DNA of 64,000 nucleotides, from contig VYZB01000294.1 of assembly GCA_013397455.1 (NCBI GenBank), positions 434,001 to 498,000 of the forward strand, read 5' to 3'. The number at the start of each line of letters is the position of its first letter. The first letter of the stretch is position 1. Made by a program: the position numbers and the translations under genes. The notes under the pieces are model-generated. The model made no database searches. It saw only the letters and a program-made list of their open reading frames with translations, and was not told the DNA's origin. Source of the DNA: Crotophaga sulcirostris. Taxonomy: Eukaryota > Chordata > Aves > Cuculiformes > Crotophagidae. Positions 12,549-25,030 of this stretch are shown one piece after another.

Positions 12549-14175
12549 ACTCCTTAATATAAATAAAGTACTTAATCTCATGCACTACAGAAAATTTTTA
12601 TCATTTGGAGATGGAAACATCAAGAGCATCTTGGTAACACAGACTAAAGCTGAAAAAGAACATACTGCAATTAAAGTGGGGATAGTCTCAGAAAAGAAAA
12701 TTGTGTTCATCTTCCATAGAGACTGAATGTATAAACATTAGGCAGAGACAGGAAAAAATGCACTGCATGCTGAAGTAGCTCAAGTTTACATGAGAAATTT
12801 TAATTAGAGATCAAATTCAATGTTTCAGTAGGCTGCAATTGCAATTTTAGAATTTTCTTGCTTCAGCAATTCCAAATATAGCCCTCAATATATCCAGTTT
12901 CTCTATAATAAGCCTATGCTGAAAGTTAACAATGAATAGATAGAGTAAAACCACAGAACATCTAAGAATAGAGCCTAATAGCATTTCACCATATCACTCC
13001 AAATCCCTCTCTCATTCTCTCCAGCTTTCTCTGTCTCCATGGGTTAGCTGGAAGGGCTGGGGCAGAGGGGACAGACTCAAAGCCATTATTTGGGCAATTC
13101 CTGAATAAATGATGGTATATGAAGGGAAAGTGGTCTGTTGGGGGAGGGTGGGATGGTATTTGAGAGGTGGCTGAACAGTGCTGCCTGCACAGCAAGGCAA
13201 GGCAAAGGAGTGCCCATAGCAGTTTTCACTCTAGCGATGAAGTGGGCAGACAGTTACCTTCATGCTACTGAGCTACTGAAAGCTTCCCTTGCATAGTATA
13301 TTACAGAGCTGACAGTCCTTTAGTAAGGACAGTTCTACTCTGATTGTTTATATATTTTTATGCACTGTACCTAGCACTTCAGAATAGTCCTTGTTTCCAT
13401 GCACTTTAAAATAAAACCCAAGCATTCTTATAGTCACAAAATGATTTTTCTATTAAAATAAAATGTTTAGGTCTGCTTGAGTATGTATCCAGCCTGATCC
13501 ATGGCTCCACTGACGCTGCTTGGCACACTTCAGCAGCACCAGGCCCCCATCGGAGCTCTCCCAGAACCAACTGAGACTCTCTTTGACAAGAGGATGAATC
13601 CATGGGAGGGTTTGAGCCAGCCTCTGCATCAGTCCTCCCTTCTGCTCAGAAAGGTGCACGCAATAAAAAAGACACAGATGAAAATTCTGGGCAGTCTTGT
13701 AAACCTCAGTCATATTTTTTATCTCTGGAGATGGTGTTTTTGACATAATTTAAGGCAGCCCAGCTATAGACTGAGGGCCAACAAACTGCAAAGCCAGCTT
13801 ACAGCCTGCTCCTGTTTCAGCATCCCACGTGGGTACTGAGATGTTGGTGCTATGGGGGCTAGAGGATGGAGCAGAGGGAAATGTTCTCATACCCAGTTTT
13901 CAAAAAGATGTGTTAAAAAAAGCAGCATATTTACTATAAGATGGTTTATATAAAATTGGCAATGTGTTTTTCACTATGCACTGTGAAGATGCTATTAGGA
14001 AAGTAAATGTAATTAATGGCTCATTTTCATAGGAGATAATTTGCAGGAAAGATACTATGTTAATTCAAAATTCTTGAAGACTTCATTTCTAAAGAAGTAT
14101 ATTTGTATCTGATGAACCCTCTTTTCAAAAGCAGGTGACAAGTGAGCTTTCACTTTTGCAGCAAATTTGAAGTAA
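12549..14175. other. Spacer between two inverted CR1 copies
   Basis: About 1.6 kb of unique sequence lies between a plus-strand and a minus-strand CR1 copy. Open frames at 13012-13200 (minus) and 13453-13746 (both strands) are overlapping, mutually exclusive and without recognisable domains. I see no gene. Confidence 0.55.
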
Positions 14176-14512
14176 ATCATAGAATCATGGAATCATAGAA
14201 TGGTTTGAGTTGGAAGGGATCTTAAAGATCATCCAGTTCCAACCCCCTGCCATGGGCAGGGATACCTCCCAGTGGATCAGGGTGCTCAAAGCCCCATCTG
14301 ACCTAATCTTGAACACCTCTAGGGATGGGGCATCCAATGATTTTTCTGGGCAACCAATTCCAGTGCCTCACCTCTGTCACAGTAAAAAAATTCTTCCTAA
14401 TATCTAATCTAAGTCTCCCCTCTTTCAAAACTGTTACCTTTCATCCTATCACTGCTGTCCCTGATAAAGAGCTCCTCCCCAGCTTTCTTGTAGGCCCCCT
14501 TCCAGTACTGGA
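14176..14512 (-). mobile_element. CR1 LINE 3' fragment
   Basis: Tail repeats AATCATAGAATCATGGAATC (14176-14195) lead into GAGTTGGAAGGGATCTTAAA, GTTCCAACCCCCTGCCATGG and, further on, TTCTTCCTAATATCTAATCT. This is the antisense CR1 3' UTR and the end of ORF2. It ends near CCAGTACTGGATGACTTTC. About 335 bp is retained and 5' truncated. It mirrors the 12133-12452 copy almost end to end, so both come from the same subfamily and were cut at nearly the same internal point. Confidence 0.93.
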
Positions 14513-14989
14513 TGACTTTCTTTTTTGTCATAGTAGCCTTTACTCCTTCGATCTGGGTTTCCTGTGGGTGGGAACTCATAGTCTGACTTCTTGGTTACAC
14601 AGCAGAAAGTCACTAGTTCCTCCAGAAAGCTCAATGGAAGACTGGGCAGCGCAGCTCCAGTGCAGTGATTGGCATGGTGAGTTGGACTAGAACTGATAAA
14701 GGATGAGAGGAAAAGAGGAAAAAGGAGATAATCTGTTGCTCAGATCTGCTAGAAGCTGGTATGATCTGTCTAGAATGGTGTTATAGCTTCATTTGGGATC
14801 TGATTCTAGATTTCATTAATGGGCATACCTTTACAATCAGATGTTGTGGAATAACCATGTGGGAAGGGGATGTGGGTTAGTTCAGCCCGCAGACAAAAAA
14901 GCCTATGGGAGGAAACTAATTACTGTCTTCATCTTCCTAATGAGGAAGTTATATAAATGAAGTAACCAGTCTTTTCTCAAGTGTGCCCT
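14513..14989. other. Unique spacer
   Basis: No gene or repeat was recognised between the CR1 copies. Open frames that extend here from the CR1 copy at 14176-14512 are read-through. Confidence 0.5.
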
Positions 14990-15245
14990 GCAAAAGAAGG
15001 GTAAGCAGTGGTGGGTCATGGTGCAGTTCCAACTGGATATCAGGACAATTTTCCTAGTGGTGGTGATCAAGCACTGGAAGGGGTCACCCAGGGCAGATGT
15101 GGGATCTCCATCCTTGGAGACTTTCAAGACTGTTCTGAACAGATCCTAAGTGACCTGACCTAACTTCAGAGTTGGCCTTACCTTGAACAAGAGGTTGGAC
15201 CAGTCAAGCTGCAGAAGTCCCTGCCAACTTAAATTATTTAATAAT
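14990..15245 (+). mobile_element. Old, diverged CR1 LINE 3' fragment
   Basis: Sense orientation and clearly degraded. AACTGGATATCAGGACAATT, then GATCAAGCACTGGAAGGGGT, then CCATCCTTGGAGACTTTCAA follow the CR1 ORF2-end order. The 3' end is AGTCCCTGCCAACTTAAATT. Substitutions and small gaps break the frame, so it is older than its neighbours. The 142-codon open frame from 15183 starts inside this relic and has no recognisable domain. Confidence 0.75.
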
Positions 15246-18200
15246 TTTATTTTTTTAAATACCATGGGGCCACCAGTCCCTTCATTCTGCCAGGGTCATG
15301 CCCAGTTTTCTGCATTAGACGGAATAACATTGCTACACATCCTTATCTCTCAGGCAATGAAGTTCAAAGAAGAGTGTAGCAAGGAGACAATTCATTTTGT
15401 GCAGCTATCACACTTGCATGCTATAGCGCATTTCTGCCTCATTTCAGGGGCAATGAATGCTGTTACAAAAGTAGTCTGCCTTTTTTCCTTATCCGCAACC
15501 AACATGTCAACACCATATTTAATTTACATTGCTCTGAAAGTAGCCTTTCATCTTAATGAGTTCTTTCCTCTCATATCTTCTCTTTATACTTTATGGGAGA
15601 AATCATTTTAAGCCATTCCCATTTTCTTTCCATGACCACTGGCTGTCAGTGTCTGTTGTAGCTTAAATGGTGTGGGACAAGGTAAATTTCAATCCAACTC
15701 AGTAAATGGCTGTCATCAACACATTAGAGCCCCAAAGTCGTTTAGAGGTTTCAAAGCAGCGTAACAACAAGTGATGTATAGAATAGAAATCAAGAAGAAA
15801 GCAAGTTAAAAATAGCGCATTTTGTGAAACCACTGAATGTGGTCGTACATAGGTCACCCCATTTTCGTTGCAATAGGTTCACTAACAGAGAAGAGGGGTT
15901 TTAAATATACTAATGACCAGGATGCTGCATATCTATTGCAGTACACCGACTGTCACTTTATAAACTGTATGCACATATTGTATGTTGATTGCATTTTTCA
16001 TGTAATGTAGGAAGCTCTGTGAGGTTATTTCTTATTTAAACCTGCAGGAGAGGACCAGGAAACCTTTAGCAAACCCAGCAATTCATTGATTCATACAGTT
16101 TTTTGGAAGAGGGCCGCTACTTGTGTGATTCATTTGCATAGCCTGGGCACAATATTAGGTGCTATGTTCTGCTTCACCAAGCAAGACTAGAAAAGGCTAA
16201 TACAGCAGTGTAACTGTACGACAAGGAAATAATTTTAACACATTAGTAACATAGACTGAGAAAGATAGAAGTGTTCTTGTTAAACAAAACTGCTTTTTAA
16301 TCCGGAATGGTACATGTAGTATCCAAAATAGTTTGAAACAATTTAATTGTGGCTTCCTTTCCCCGCCTTCCCCAAACACATACAAAATAAAATAAAATAA
16401 AATTTAAAAAAGCTGAATGAAGTTTAAAAGCTTATTTAATGTAGACAATTCCTGCCAGAGGCTTCCTGAGTCTTCATCTTCTCCCGTGTGTATGAGTTAG
16501 AGTACTAATATTTTTGTAACCTTGCCTCTGGTTACTGTACACCAGTGCAACTTTTCACCATTGCTTTGAACTCACTATAGTGAGATGAATGTGCTTATGT
16601 TACTACCCAACCAGGTCAGTAGGGCACTGATACATTAAATTTAGTTTTACTTTGGGGACCCTCCAGGAGAGGTTTTGGACTGAAGCAGTATATATCTGGG
16701 AAAGGAACTGGGCATTGGCTCTGCCTCTGGATAATGCTGCAAGTCAGCTAAGCATGCTATTTGGGCTTACATTTCTTATCCTGTTGTGGTGCACATAGAC
16801 AAGATGTACAGGCGTGGACATGCTCTGGGACTCTCCTAAATTTAGAGTTTGGCAGACTTTAGCGTTCTCTTCTGCATGCTGCACTATATTTAGAAACTGT
16901 GCCTCCGACAGCAACTCCTTTCACCCCTATTCCTTGCTTTTATGCCTTCTGAGAAATATTTATACTTTAGTCTGCACTACCTATTGACTAAACATGTGGA
17001 GGCATATTGCTTTCATGGTATTTTTTTATAGCAAACTAAATCTTCAGACATTAAAATACAATCACCAAGATCTTCTCATGGTGTTTAGTCCATTAATCCA
17101 TTGCAAAGATCAAGAGGTCTTTGAAACAACAGCTTTTGACTTTGAATTTCCAGTTAATATAGCTTAGGTAGGACACCTCTGCATATCCAGGTTGTTTTTC
17201 TCAATATTGCTCCTGATGTACTAATGACACAAAAGATTTCACAGCCAGCTGAGTCCATCCCTGATCCATGCTTTCCCTGAGTGCCACAGCTATTTACTTA
17301 GCGCAGTCACAATAGGAAGTGTTTAGACCACTGAGGAGGGTGGGGAGCATCTTCAAGCCAGTTCCCAGGACAGAGTCTGGTGCCTCTTGTTGCAAGTCCA
17401 CTCCTTTCACATCACACTTTGCCCTTCCCTGGGACTCAGGCTGTTTCCTCTGCTCAAATGTGAAAGTACTTTGACAGGGTTTGTCTAGAAATATTGCTGT
17501 TTACAAAAGTGTTTTGCATGATTATTTGAAATAGTGTTTTGTTTAGTTTAATTGTTTTAACCAAGTTGAAGGGCCACCTTTGCACCTTTAACCTCATTTA
17601 AAGGCCATCAGGGAAAGTTGGCTCATATATTCCTAGAGCACCCTGGACCTCCTTACAGCATTTGTTTTTCTTAGGAAGACAGGTAACTATGGCTGGGAGA
17701 GTTTTTGCATGCCAGATTAGAGTGCTGGGCATGTTTCTGAGGAGCCCCTAGCCCGCATGCTGGGAATGCTTTATGTGTCTGTCATTGCCTGTCCAAAAAC
17801 AAGTGTGCCAGCTAGCCAACCAGGGTTCAATTCTTCCTTTAAGCTCAAAAGAGACTGAGCTGGGGTGATTCTGCAGAGAGATTCTGTCTCGTGTGGCCAA
17901 GAAACTCTCCTGTCCCCCTCTCTTGTTCTCTCTGGGATTGTCTCATTAGGGAATAATAAAGAAGAGGGTGCTAGCAGGCTGTTGTTACATGGTTTGGACA
18001 CGTTTTGTAGCCTTGTGCCTCATTAACTGCAAAGAGTGCCAAACTCTTAGTAATGTTAATTTCAGATTAGGTACTGTTAGCATAAAATAGCTGATTATAC
18101 CTCATTCCTTTCCCATTCCAATTTTCCTTCCCTGAGGAAAGAGTCTGTATTGATATACAACTCAACGAGAAAAGCTACTATTGTTTTCCTTAGATATCTT

Positions 18201-20221
18201 AAAATATTTAGTTCATTTTAATTCCCCTTCAAACTCCCAGTCCCACAACATATGTAGTTCTTATCTGCTTCCACAGGGATCCACATGCCCTTTAAACAGC
18301 AGTTGAGTATTAACAACTCACAACAGGGCAGAGGAGGGCAATTTAATACAGCAAGCAGATCAGGTTGGAAATGTGTGAAAAGCTAGCTTGTCTTTTTTCC
18401 TTCTGCCCCCAGCCCATCTTCCTGCCTTCCTTTTTCTTGCTCACAAGAAGATGGCCCTGTGCAAAGCACCCACTTTGGAGGATGATATGGAAAATTGCTG
18501 GAGGATAAATACCAGGTAGAGAAGTAATCGTGAAGAAAGGTTTTTTGAACTTTAGGCAAAGCCTTAGTTCTTCACTTAGGAAAAATAGCATCTGTAGGCT
18601 TTGTCAGAGCAGCTTTCGCTGGAGTTAGGGTGGGTGCTACTGCCTCCAGGTTGGCATTTCCTCCTACACAGGGATGCCCAGAGGTCCCAGCTGGTCCTGC
18701 TCCAAGTGACTCATGTGCTGCCTGAAAAACACAAATAAACCTACAGGTTTTCAGGCTGAGTCACAGTGAGAAGTTCCCCTGCTTAGGGCTGACATGGGAA
18801 ATGGAGCTTCTGCTTTTTTCAAGCAATATATGTTCTAGCACAAGGAGGAGGCTTGCAAGGGGTGGCTGTTAACAGAATTGGTATGTGAGCTTGCTTTGAG
18901 AGAGAGGTGAGAGCACCTACTGCCCTGTGCTGTGGTTCTCCCACCAGCACTGGGGAGGCACGTAGCAGCAAGGTAGGACACTCAATGGCTAGTGGGCTTC
19001 TCAGAACTCCCCAGTACCAGAAAATTACTTCAGCTGTCACCCTTTTTGCTTTTGAGGAGATGACCTTGATGAGACAGAAGAATTGCAGGCTCCATGCTTG
19101 CTACTGAAAAGTTGTGGCTGAGGGTGGTCCAGAGGGCACGCTGCACATGTTCCAGGGAGAGAATGAAGGATTTATTTTCTTCTGTCTCTAGCCAGAAATT
19201 TCACAACTTATAAATTAAAGAAGTACTTCCAAAAATGAAAAATAAAAATCTCTGGCCCACAGAGCTCTGAAAAGGAATCACATAATCTTTCAAAAGGTTT
19301 TTTTCATAGTCATTTATTCAGATAGCACCCAATAAAAATGCAAAGCTGGATTGTTCTGAGTGGTGGGAAAAGTTATAGCTTAGAATAATATTAAACAATC
19401 AAAACACAGTAAAAGATAAATACCTGGAGTGAAATTACATTTTACCAAATGCAGACATGGTCATATCTGACACCTATAGCAGTTTGGAATTGTGTGATCC
19501 TGTAATATTTCCCAGATGATTAAATACAGCTAAGACTTGTGCACTACACAGCAACCTGATCCCAGTTGCTGCTCATGCACTCCTGGATCCTAGGGGTGTA
19601 TGTATTTTCACGATGAATGTGTGACTGACTAATCATAGTAGTCAATGAAAATCTGGAGATGAAGATGGAAAAAATCAGCAGAATGCCAATTTAAGGTGGC
19701 ACTTAAGTTTTCATCTTTAAAGTTTTTTCTCCTTAAAAAAAAAGAAAAAGGAAAATAGGTAGGATATTTATGCCTTTCAGGTTTGCTTTTTCAAGGTGTC
19801 TTCAAATTCAGAGGGAAAGCCCCCAAACTCTGCATGGGTCTTTCAGTTCTTCAAGGACCTAATTCCTGATACCATGAAAGTCATGTCCACATAGACCTGA
19901 ACATGAAATGAAGTTAAATTAGGGTCTCTGCATTCTGCTTAGGTCCAGAATCTGAAATTCAGAAAACTCTTTATCATTTGGGAAGGGGGATCTCTCTGTT
20001 TAGAGGACAGTTTATACATTCAATGTGTAGCACCCACTCTGTCTAATTGCCCTTTGAGTGAAGACTGCATTTAAAGTTTTCCCTTTTTATTCCCTAGTTA
20101 AGAGCTTTAATGACTTAACACAGAGTCATGCTTACTCTAAGAAGAATAAGGAGCAAAGACAAGAAGCAATGCACTTAAGTTATAGTAAGGGCAATTAAGT
20201 GTTAGCAAACCCTTTTAAAAT
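15246..20221. other. Unique DNA with a CpG-retaining stretch
   Basis: No gene is supported. Positions about 15660-15990 keep several CpG sites in an otherwise CpG-poor AT-rich context and may be a conserved non-coding element. A short (AAAAT)n run lies at 16384-16406. The frames at 17771-18001, 18343-18591 and 18819-19040 (minus) have no identifiable domains. Confidence 0.5.
16384..16406. repeat. (AAAAT)n short tandem repeat
   Basis: About four units of AAAAT occur in a row, followed by an A-rich run. Confidence 0.8.
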
Positions 20222-20335
20222 ATAAGGCTGGTGAAGCACTGGAGTAGGTTGCCTCAGGAAATTGGGAGGCCTCCAACATGAACAATCTTGGAGAGCATCT
20301 GTTGGAAACACTGTTGGCATATTTGGTCCTGCCCC
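20222..20335 (+). mobile_element. Degraded CR1 LINE 3' fragment
   Basis: GGTGAAGCACTGGAGTAGGT (from about 20229), then GGGAGGCCTCCAACATG and ATCTTGGAGAGCATCTG, follow the CR1 ORF2-end order in sense orientation. It then decays through GGTCCTGCCCCAGGGTGG. Neither the tail repeat nor the GTTCCAACC block is preserved, so it is truncated at both ends and old. Confidence 0.65.
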
Positions 20336-23300
20336 AGGGTGGGTCATGAGAAGGTGTGGAGAAGGGTAGCTTGGTAACTTAATAAAAGTTGTCTCAAAGA
20401 CATATTCTGTGTAGGTTTGTTGTGTGCCTTTTCACTGTTGTTTGCAAAGTCTTTGTTGTGCAGTCTTTACCAAAGTCTGAAGAAAATTGTTTTTCAGATT
20501 CTGTTATAAAATTGTTCCTCTAATCTTAAGTGCTGTTTCAATATGGTTGTATTTATGTATTATATATTGAGAGATTGCACTTTCAGATAAATGCAAACAT
20601 TACTCCCAAAATATACATTCATTCCCCAGAGAAGGGTTGTTATCAAAAGTGCAATTGTTGTCAATGATTTCCATAAAGTGTGGCTATTTTCCATACAGAA
20701 GCTTGATGCAAGTTGCTAACTTGGTTGACACAGGCTGTCAAATTACTACCAAATACTTAGCTACTACTGAGCTGTGCTGAATTGGATGCTGTGAGCTAGA
20801 GGTAAAAGCTCTCTTTCCAATCATGCCTCTGTCTTACAGCAGGAAGGCAAAAAGCACAAAAAGAGTGCTTCAGAGTAGGCCTATATTTTTCTGTTAAAAA
20901 TATTTCTCAGGAAATGTGGAGATGACACCATCATTTTTGTAAGAACACAACTTATCGTGTGAGAACATGTCTTATCCTGACATTTCCTAAAACTTTTCCA
21001 TAGAGCTCCGATTAGGAAGGTGGAGATGAATGTAAGTAAGGAGTAAGAAACCTGCTGACAGATGAAAACATTAACTACATTGCAAAGCTACACAGGCTTT
21101 GCTGAGTTGGCCTGTGGAAAGAGAAGGGATATGTCTCTTTCTTCTTTTTAGTTTGTAGACATTTACCACCCTTTGGTCAGGTTTCAATACTCCACCTTAC
21201 AAGGGTGGAACTTCATTGGCTTCAGTTGAATTATTACTGGTTTAGATATTGTTATGCTTTTGGTGACCCTCCGAGTTCACTTGAAACCACTAAATTTTAT
21301 ATGGCTTCTACTCAGAACCAATAATTGGCATCTATTCAGTTGAAACTTGGATGAAGCTTGACATCACCTTACCACACATTTGTGAATTTACAAAATATGA
21401 ATGTTGGGTGATACATGTTCTCATTATTTCCATTACTTCCTAATAGTAGCTGTTTAACAAGCCAAACCTTCTGTATATAAGTACAAATAAATGTATTAAA
21501 TCAATTTATATTTGATGTTATACCTATACATTTTTTCAGACTATGTTATTGGTCTACATGCTTTTTTAAGGCACAGGAACATTGTGCCTATGTTCTGAGT
21601 CTGCATATTGACCAAATACAGGTCAAGTAGCTTCTGTTTTTTGTATTTTTTCTTCAGTGAACAACGTTCACTTATCTAGAGTTTTTCAGAAATAACGACA
21701 CTAAATTCTATACATTTGAGACTTCAAATCTGTATAGGAGGAGAACACTTGAGAAAAAGAAAGAGAAGAGCTCTTCTTTTAAATACATTCATTTAAAAAA
21801 ACAAAAGTGAGGCAGCTGAAATGAACTTGAGCAGCTTACTTTCTTGATTTATTTTTGACTATTTGTGTTAACATCGAAGATCATACCCATCATGAAATGC
21901 ATAACATAAAAAAACACAATAGCAGAACAACAACCCTGGATATTTGGAGGACTACACCCTATTGTTTGTTCAGTATGTTACAACTCTTTTTTCCAGAATG
22001 ACTTGGAAATCTTTATGGAAATTTCAGTAATTTAATGGACTCATAGTTATTCTCAGAGATTCCTTTATATGTGTAGGAATACAGGGAGGACAAAACTAAA
22101 ATCCCAGAAACATAAATTTTTATATTTTCGGTCATTATGAAAGAAGATAATTTCTACTATTTTGTATGGAAAACATAATATTGCAGATTAAGAAAAATGG
22201 CATCTGTCAACTCCACTTCTGCTTTGATTGAATATGTTCAACAACTTGCATCAATGTGGACGAAATGTTAAGAATTATAGGTCCATGGATATTTTAGGCT
22301 TATTTCTGTGCAAAATATCTTGGCTGCGTGCTGGTGAGCTCCCTGCCTAATGTGTGTGTTGAACCATTTCCTTTCAAGTGACACAGTTTTTGCATTGAAT
22401 CTCAAGGCATAAATCGCTCCTGAAGACTTCAGGGAAGAATGGTGATGCCCACTTCTCTGGTGGTTTCTTCCCCCGACACCCACTGGGAAAGAACACGTAA
22501 GGCTTTGCTGGGTTTAGCACTCCCGACTTCTCCATAGAGGCAGCATGACTGGGAGTAGAGACTGGAGGACAGAGCTCTGTTGTTGCAGACAGCTCAGCAG
22601 CGATTCCCAAGCAAAGGTCTGAGAGCCAGCAATGTGAAAGCAGGAAGGTGATGGAGGAGGAGGAGGACGAGGACAGTGAAGCTGTAAAAAAGGAGGAAAT
22701 ATTTGTAAAGTCCAGAAATATGACTCAAGGGAAGCAGATGTGGAGGAGAGTTTCTACTAAAGAGGAGAAAATACTAGATAGGAAAAGGCTGATGGGGAAG
22801 CCTGAATGAGAGCACAGGATCTTGAACGGTTGTCCAAGTGACAGGCATGCCTGACAGCATTTGGGGGTAAGTTCAGGACCTTCTATCCTTGTAGACTGCA
22901 GCAGCTTTCTTATTTAGCGCTTGGTTGCTTTTTTTTTTTTCCCTCCTGTTGTATGATTGCTAATTTAGATATTTTAGTTCTATAATCTGGTTTGAAAAGC
23001 TATGGAATACATCAATATTGTTCAAAGAGAACCATTATAACAAGGATTTCCCTGAACCACTCCAGTTTTCCGCATGGTGCTAATAATCCTTCCACAACAT
23101 GAAACCTTGTAAAGTGTTTCAGAAGTGCATATCCTTAAGATAGCAAAGATAGAAAATCTGCAAAGCAAAATCTCTTTTCCTTTCCCTTCTTCCTTTCTTT
23201 TTTTTTGCAACTCTAGGTTTAAAGATAGGTCAAGAATTTTGCAACTTAATGTGAAGCTTTAATCTAGAATATAAAGTATGGAAATATGCTTTTAATATGT

Positions 23301-24829
23301 GTTTGTGGTGATTGTTTTTATCAGAGAGAGTGTTCTTCTGCCCTGGGGATTTTGTTTGTTGTTTTGACTGCAGAAAAAGAGGCTGTTAATTTTGAAAACT
23401 TTAAAAGATGGCCTAAACCAAGCCTCACTTGATGAGGAAAAACTTGTTCCTAACCATTCTCACACAGAATTTAATAATACAAGCAATTACAGGAATAATA
23501 CAAAATGAAAGCAAGCAGCAGCATCTTTGTCAGCTGTTTTTATAAAGAAGCCAGAAAGCTTTGAAAGGAGAACAGCAGAGGCAGGTACACTGGGAACTGG
23601 TCCTGCTCTCTATAAGGTAAGGGGTTTAAGCCTTGCTTTTCATCAGTTCTTACCAGCAGCTAGTTTTGTCTCCACAAGCCAAAAATTTTGGTGTCATGCA
23701 CCTAATTTCTGGCTACTTGGAGCCTTTAACGGAAGTCTTACCCTTTCATGGAAGCTATGGTGCTTTGAAAAGCATGACTTGGCCATGTCTAATGCTGCTC
23801 TGCTTTTATGTTAAACTAAACAAAGATGATCTATTTTAACACTCAGTGTCCTTTTGCCTTGTGGTTTGCACCCAATATTAAAAACCATTAGTTTTGTATG
23901 GCTGCGTTTCACTAGACTCATGAATAATCACTCTGTTTTACCAACAAGAGATATAACTGGAGGTGAATGGACATTTTACTCAGCATATAGTAAGTTCAAA
24001 TTAATTGCTTTTTTTCCCATGCTTGGCCAAATTTTTGGCTGTGTCAAAGCGTGGTTTGTGGGTTGAAAAGTATGTGCCTGGCATGCTGGGGAGTGCTGAG
24101 GCATGGGGGGGGACAGCTGAGGAACATATGGCTTCAAACCACCCTTTTGCTTTCCTTATCCTCAAGAATTGCAGAGGCTGTAAGTTTAGAGTACCCCCCA
24201 AGGGCTTCTTTAAATTTCATCCAGCTGCAGTGGCCTCTAATGGGAATAGTCCATCAGAGCGGTCAGCAACATCAACACCACTCCCAGCCACAGTTCCAAA
24301 ATACGTGGGCTGTTGGCTGGATTATAGCCATCCCCAGTGGCTGTAGGTATTATTATTTCTCCAAACATATTGCTCAATGTTGTGCTGTTGTAATAAAAAT
24401 GTAAAGAGAGAGTACTACAAGCACTCCATATTAGTGAACCCTGCAAGGTGACGCAAAATGACAAACTAGACCATAATCACAATCTTGTAAAGAGACCTCA
24501 GTCCATAAAATTACTTTTACAGTGATCACAGTGCATTTAAGAATATATCTTTAATGGGATTAAGGTCACCCAAGAGTTCTGTGTATGACAGAAAGCAACA
24601 GGCAAAACTATTGTGTGGTGTGTCTATGACAATTAAATAACATGGTGATTATTCAATCATTTTGAAATGTAACAATCAGGGAGCAGTGACTCTATAAACC
24701 GCTTATAGTCTCAAAACCAGTGCCTTTTTAGCCTACTGTACACACGTATTTTTTTTTGCTAAACTGTTGCAAAACATGAACAGTAACATACACATTATAT
24801 GATAACTCAGGAAAGACATAAATACTAAG
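20336..24829. other. Unique DNA, partly GC-richer
   Basis: No repeat family was recognised. Positions 22430-22680 are richer in G and C than their surroundings. They include a GGA-rich run at 22650-22673 that heads a 52-codon frame (22651-22809, plus) with an EEEEDED start. The run looks like simple sequence rather than a gene. Overlapping minus frames at 22268-22610 have no domain. Confidence 0.5.
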
Positions 24830-25027
24830 TTAAACTGAAAAGGAGTACATTGAAAAGTCTTGGGCTGTTGAAGCACCATCATCTAAATCTAGCACAGGAT
24901 CTGAATTAAAGATGTTAAAGTATGAAAGGTCAAAATCATCCAACAGCTTCTCAAAAGACTTGTTCTTCATGATACATGAATTTCTTATGGGAACTTGGAC
25001 AATCTTTCCCTCTGCCACTTCCTCCCC
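24830..25027 (-). other. Candidate terminal coding exon or retrocopy remnant (unidentified)
   Basis: On the minus strand an open frame runs from about 25027 to a TAA at 24830-24832. It is preceded by a pyrimidine-containing stretch and CCTAG, which could be a splice acceptor. The peptide is compositionally protein-like, with an acidic, aromatic C-terminal part containing FEKLLDDFDLSYFNIF and DPVLDLDDGAS. It has no early methionine in a Kozak context, so if real it would be a 3' exon. I do not recognise the protein. No clear poly(A) signal lies close downstream. The frame is short enough to arise by chance, so confidence is low. Confidence 0.22.
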
Positions 25028-25030
25028 CAA

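Noticed and set aside
15183..15611. 142-codon open frame on the plus strand
   Set aside because: It starts inside an old CR1 relic, has no domain, and its length is within chance for 64 kb.
22651..22809. 52-codon acidic frame starting MEEEEDEDSE
   Set aside because: The acidic run is a GGA/GAC simple repeat, and the rest has no recognisable features.
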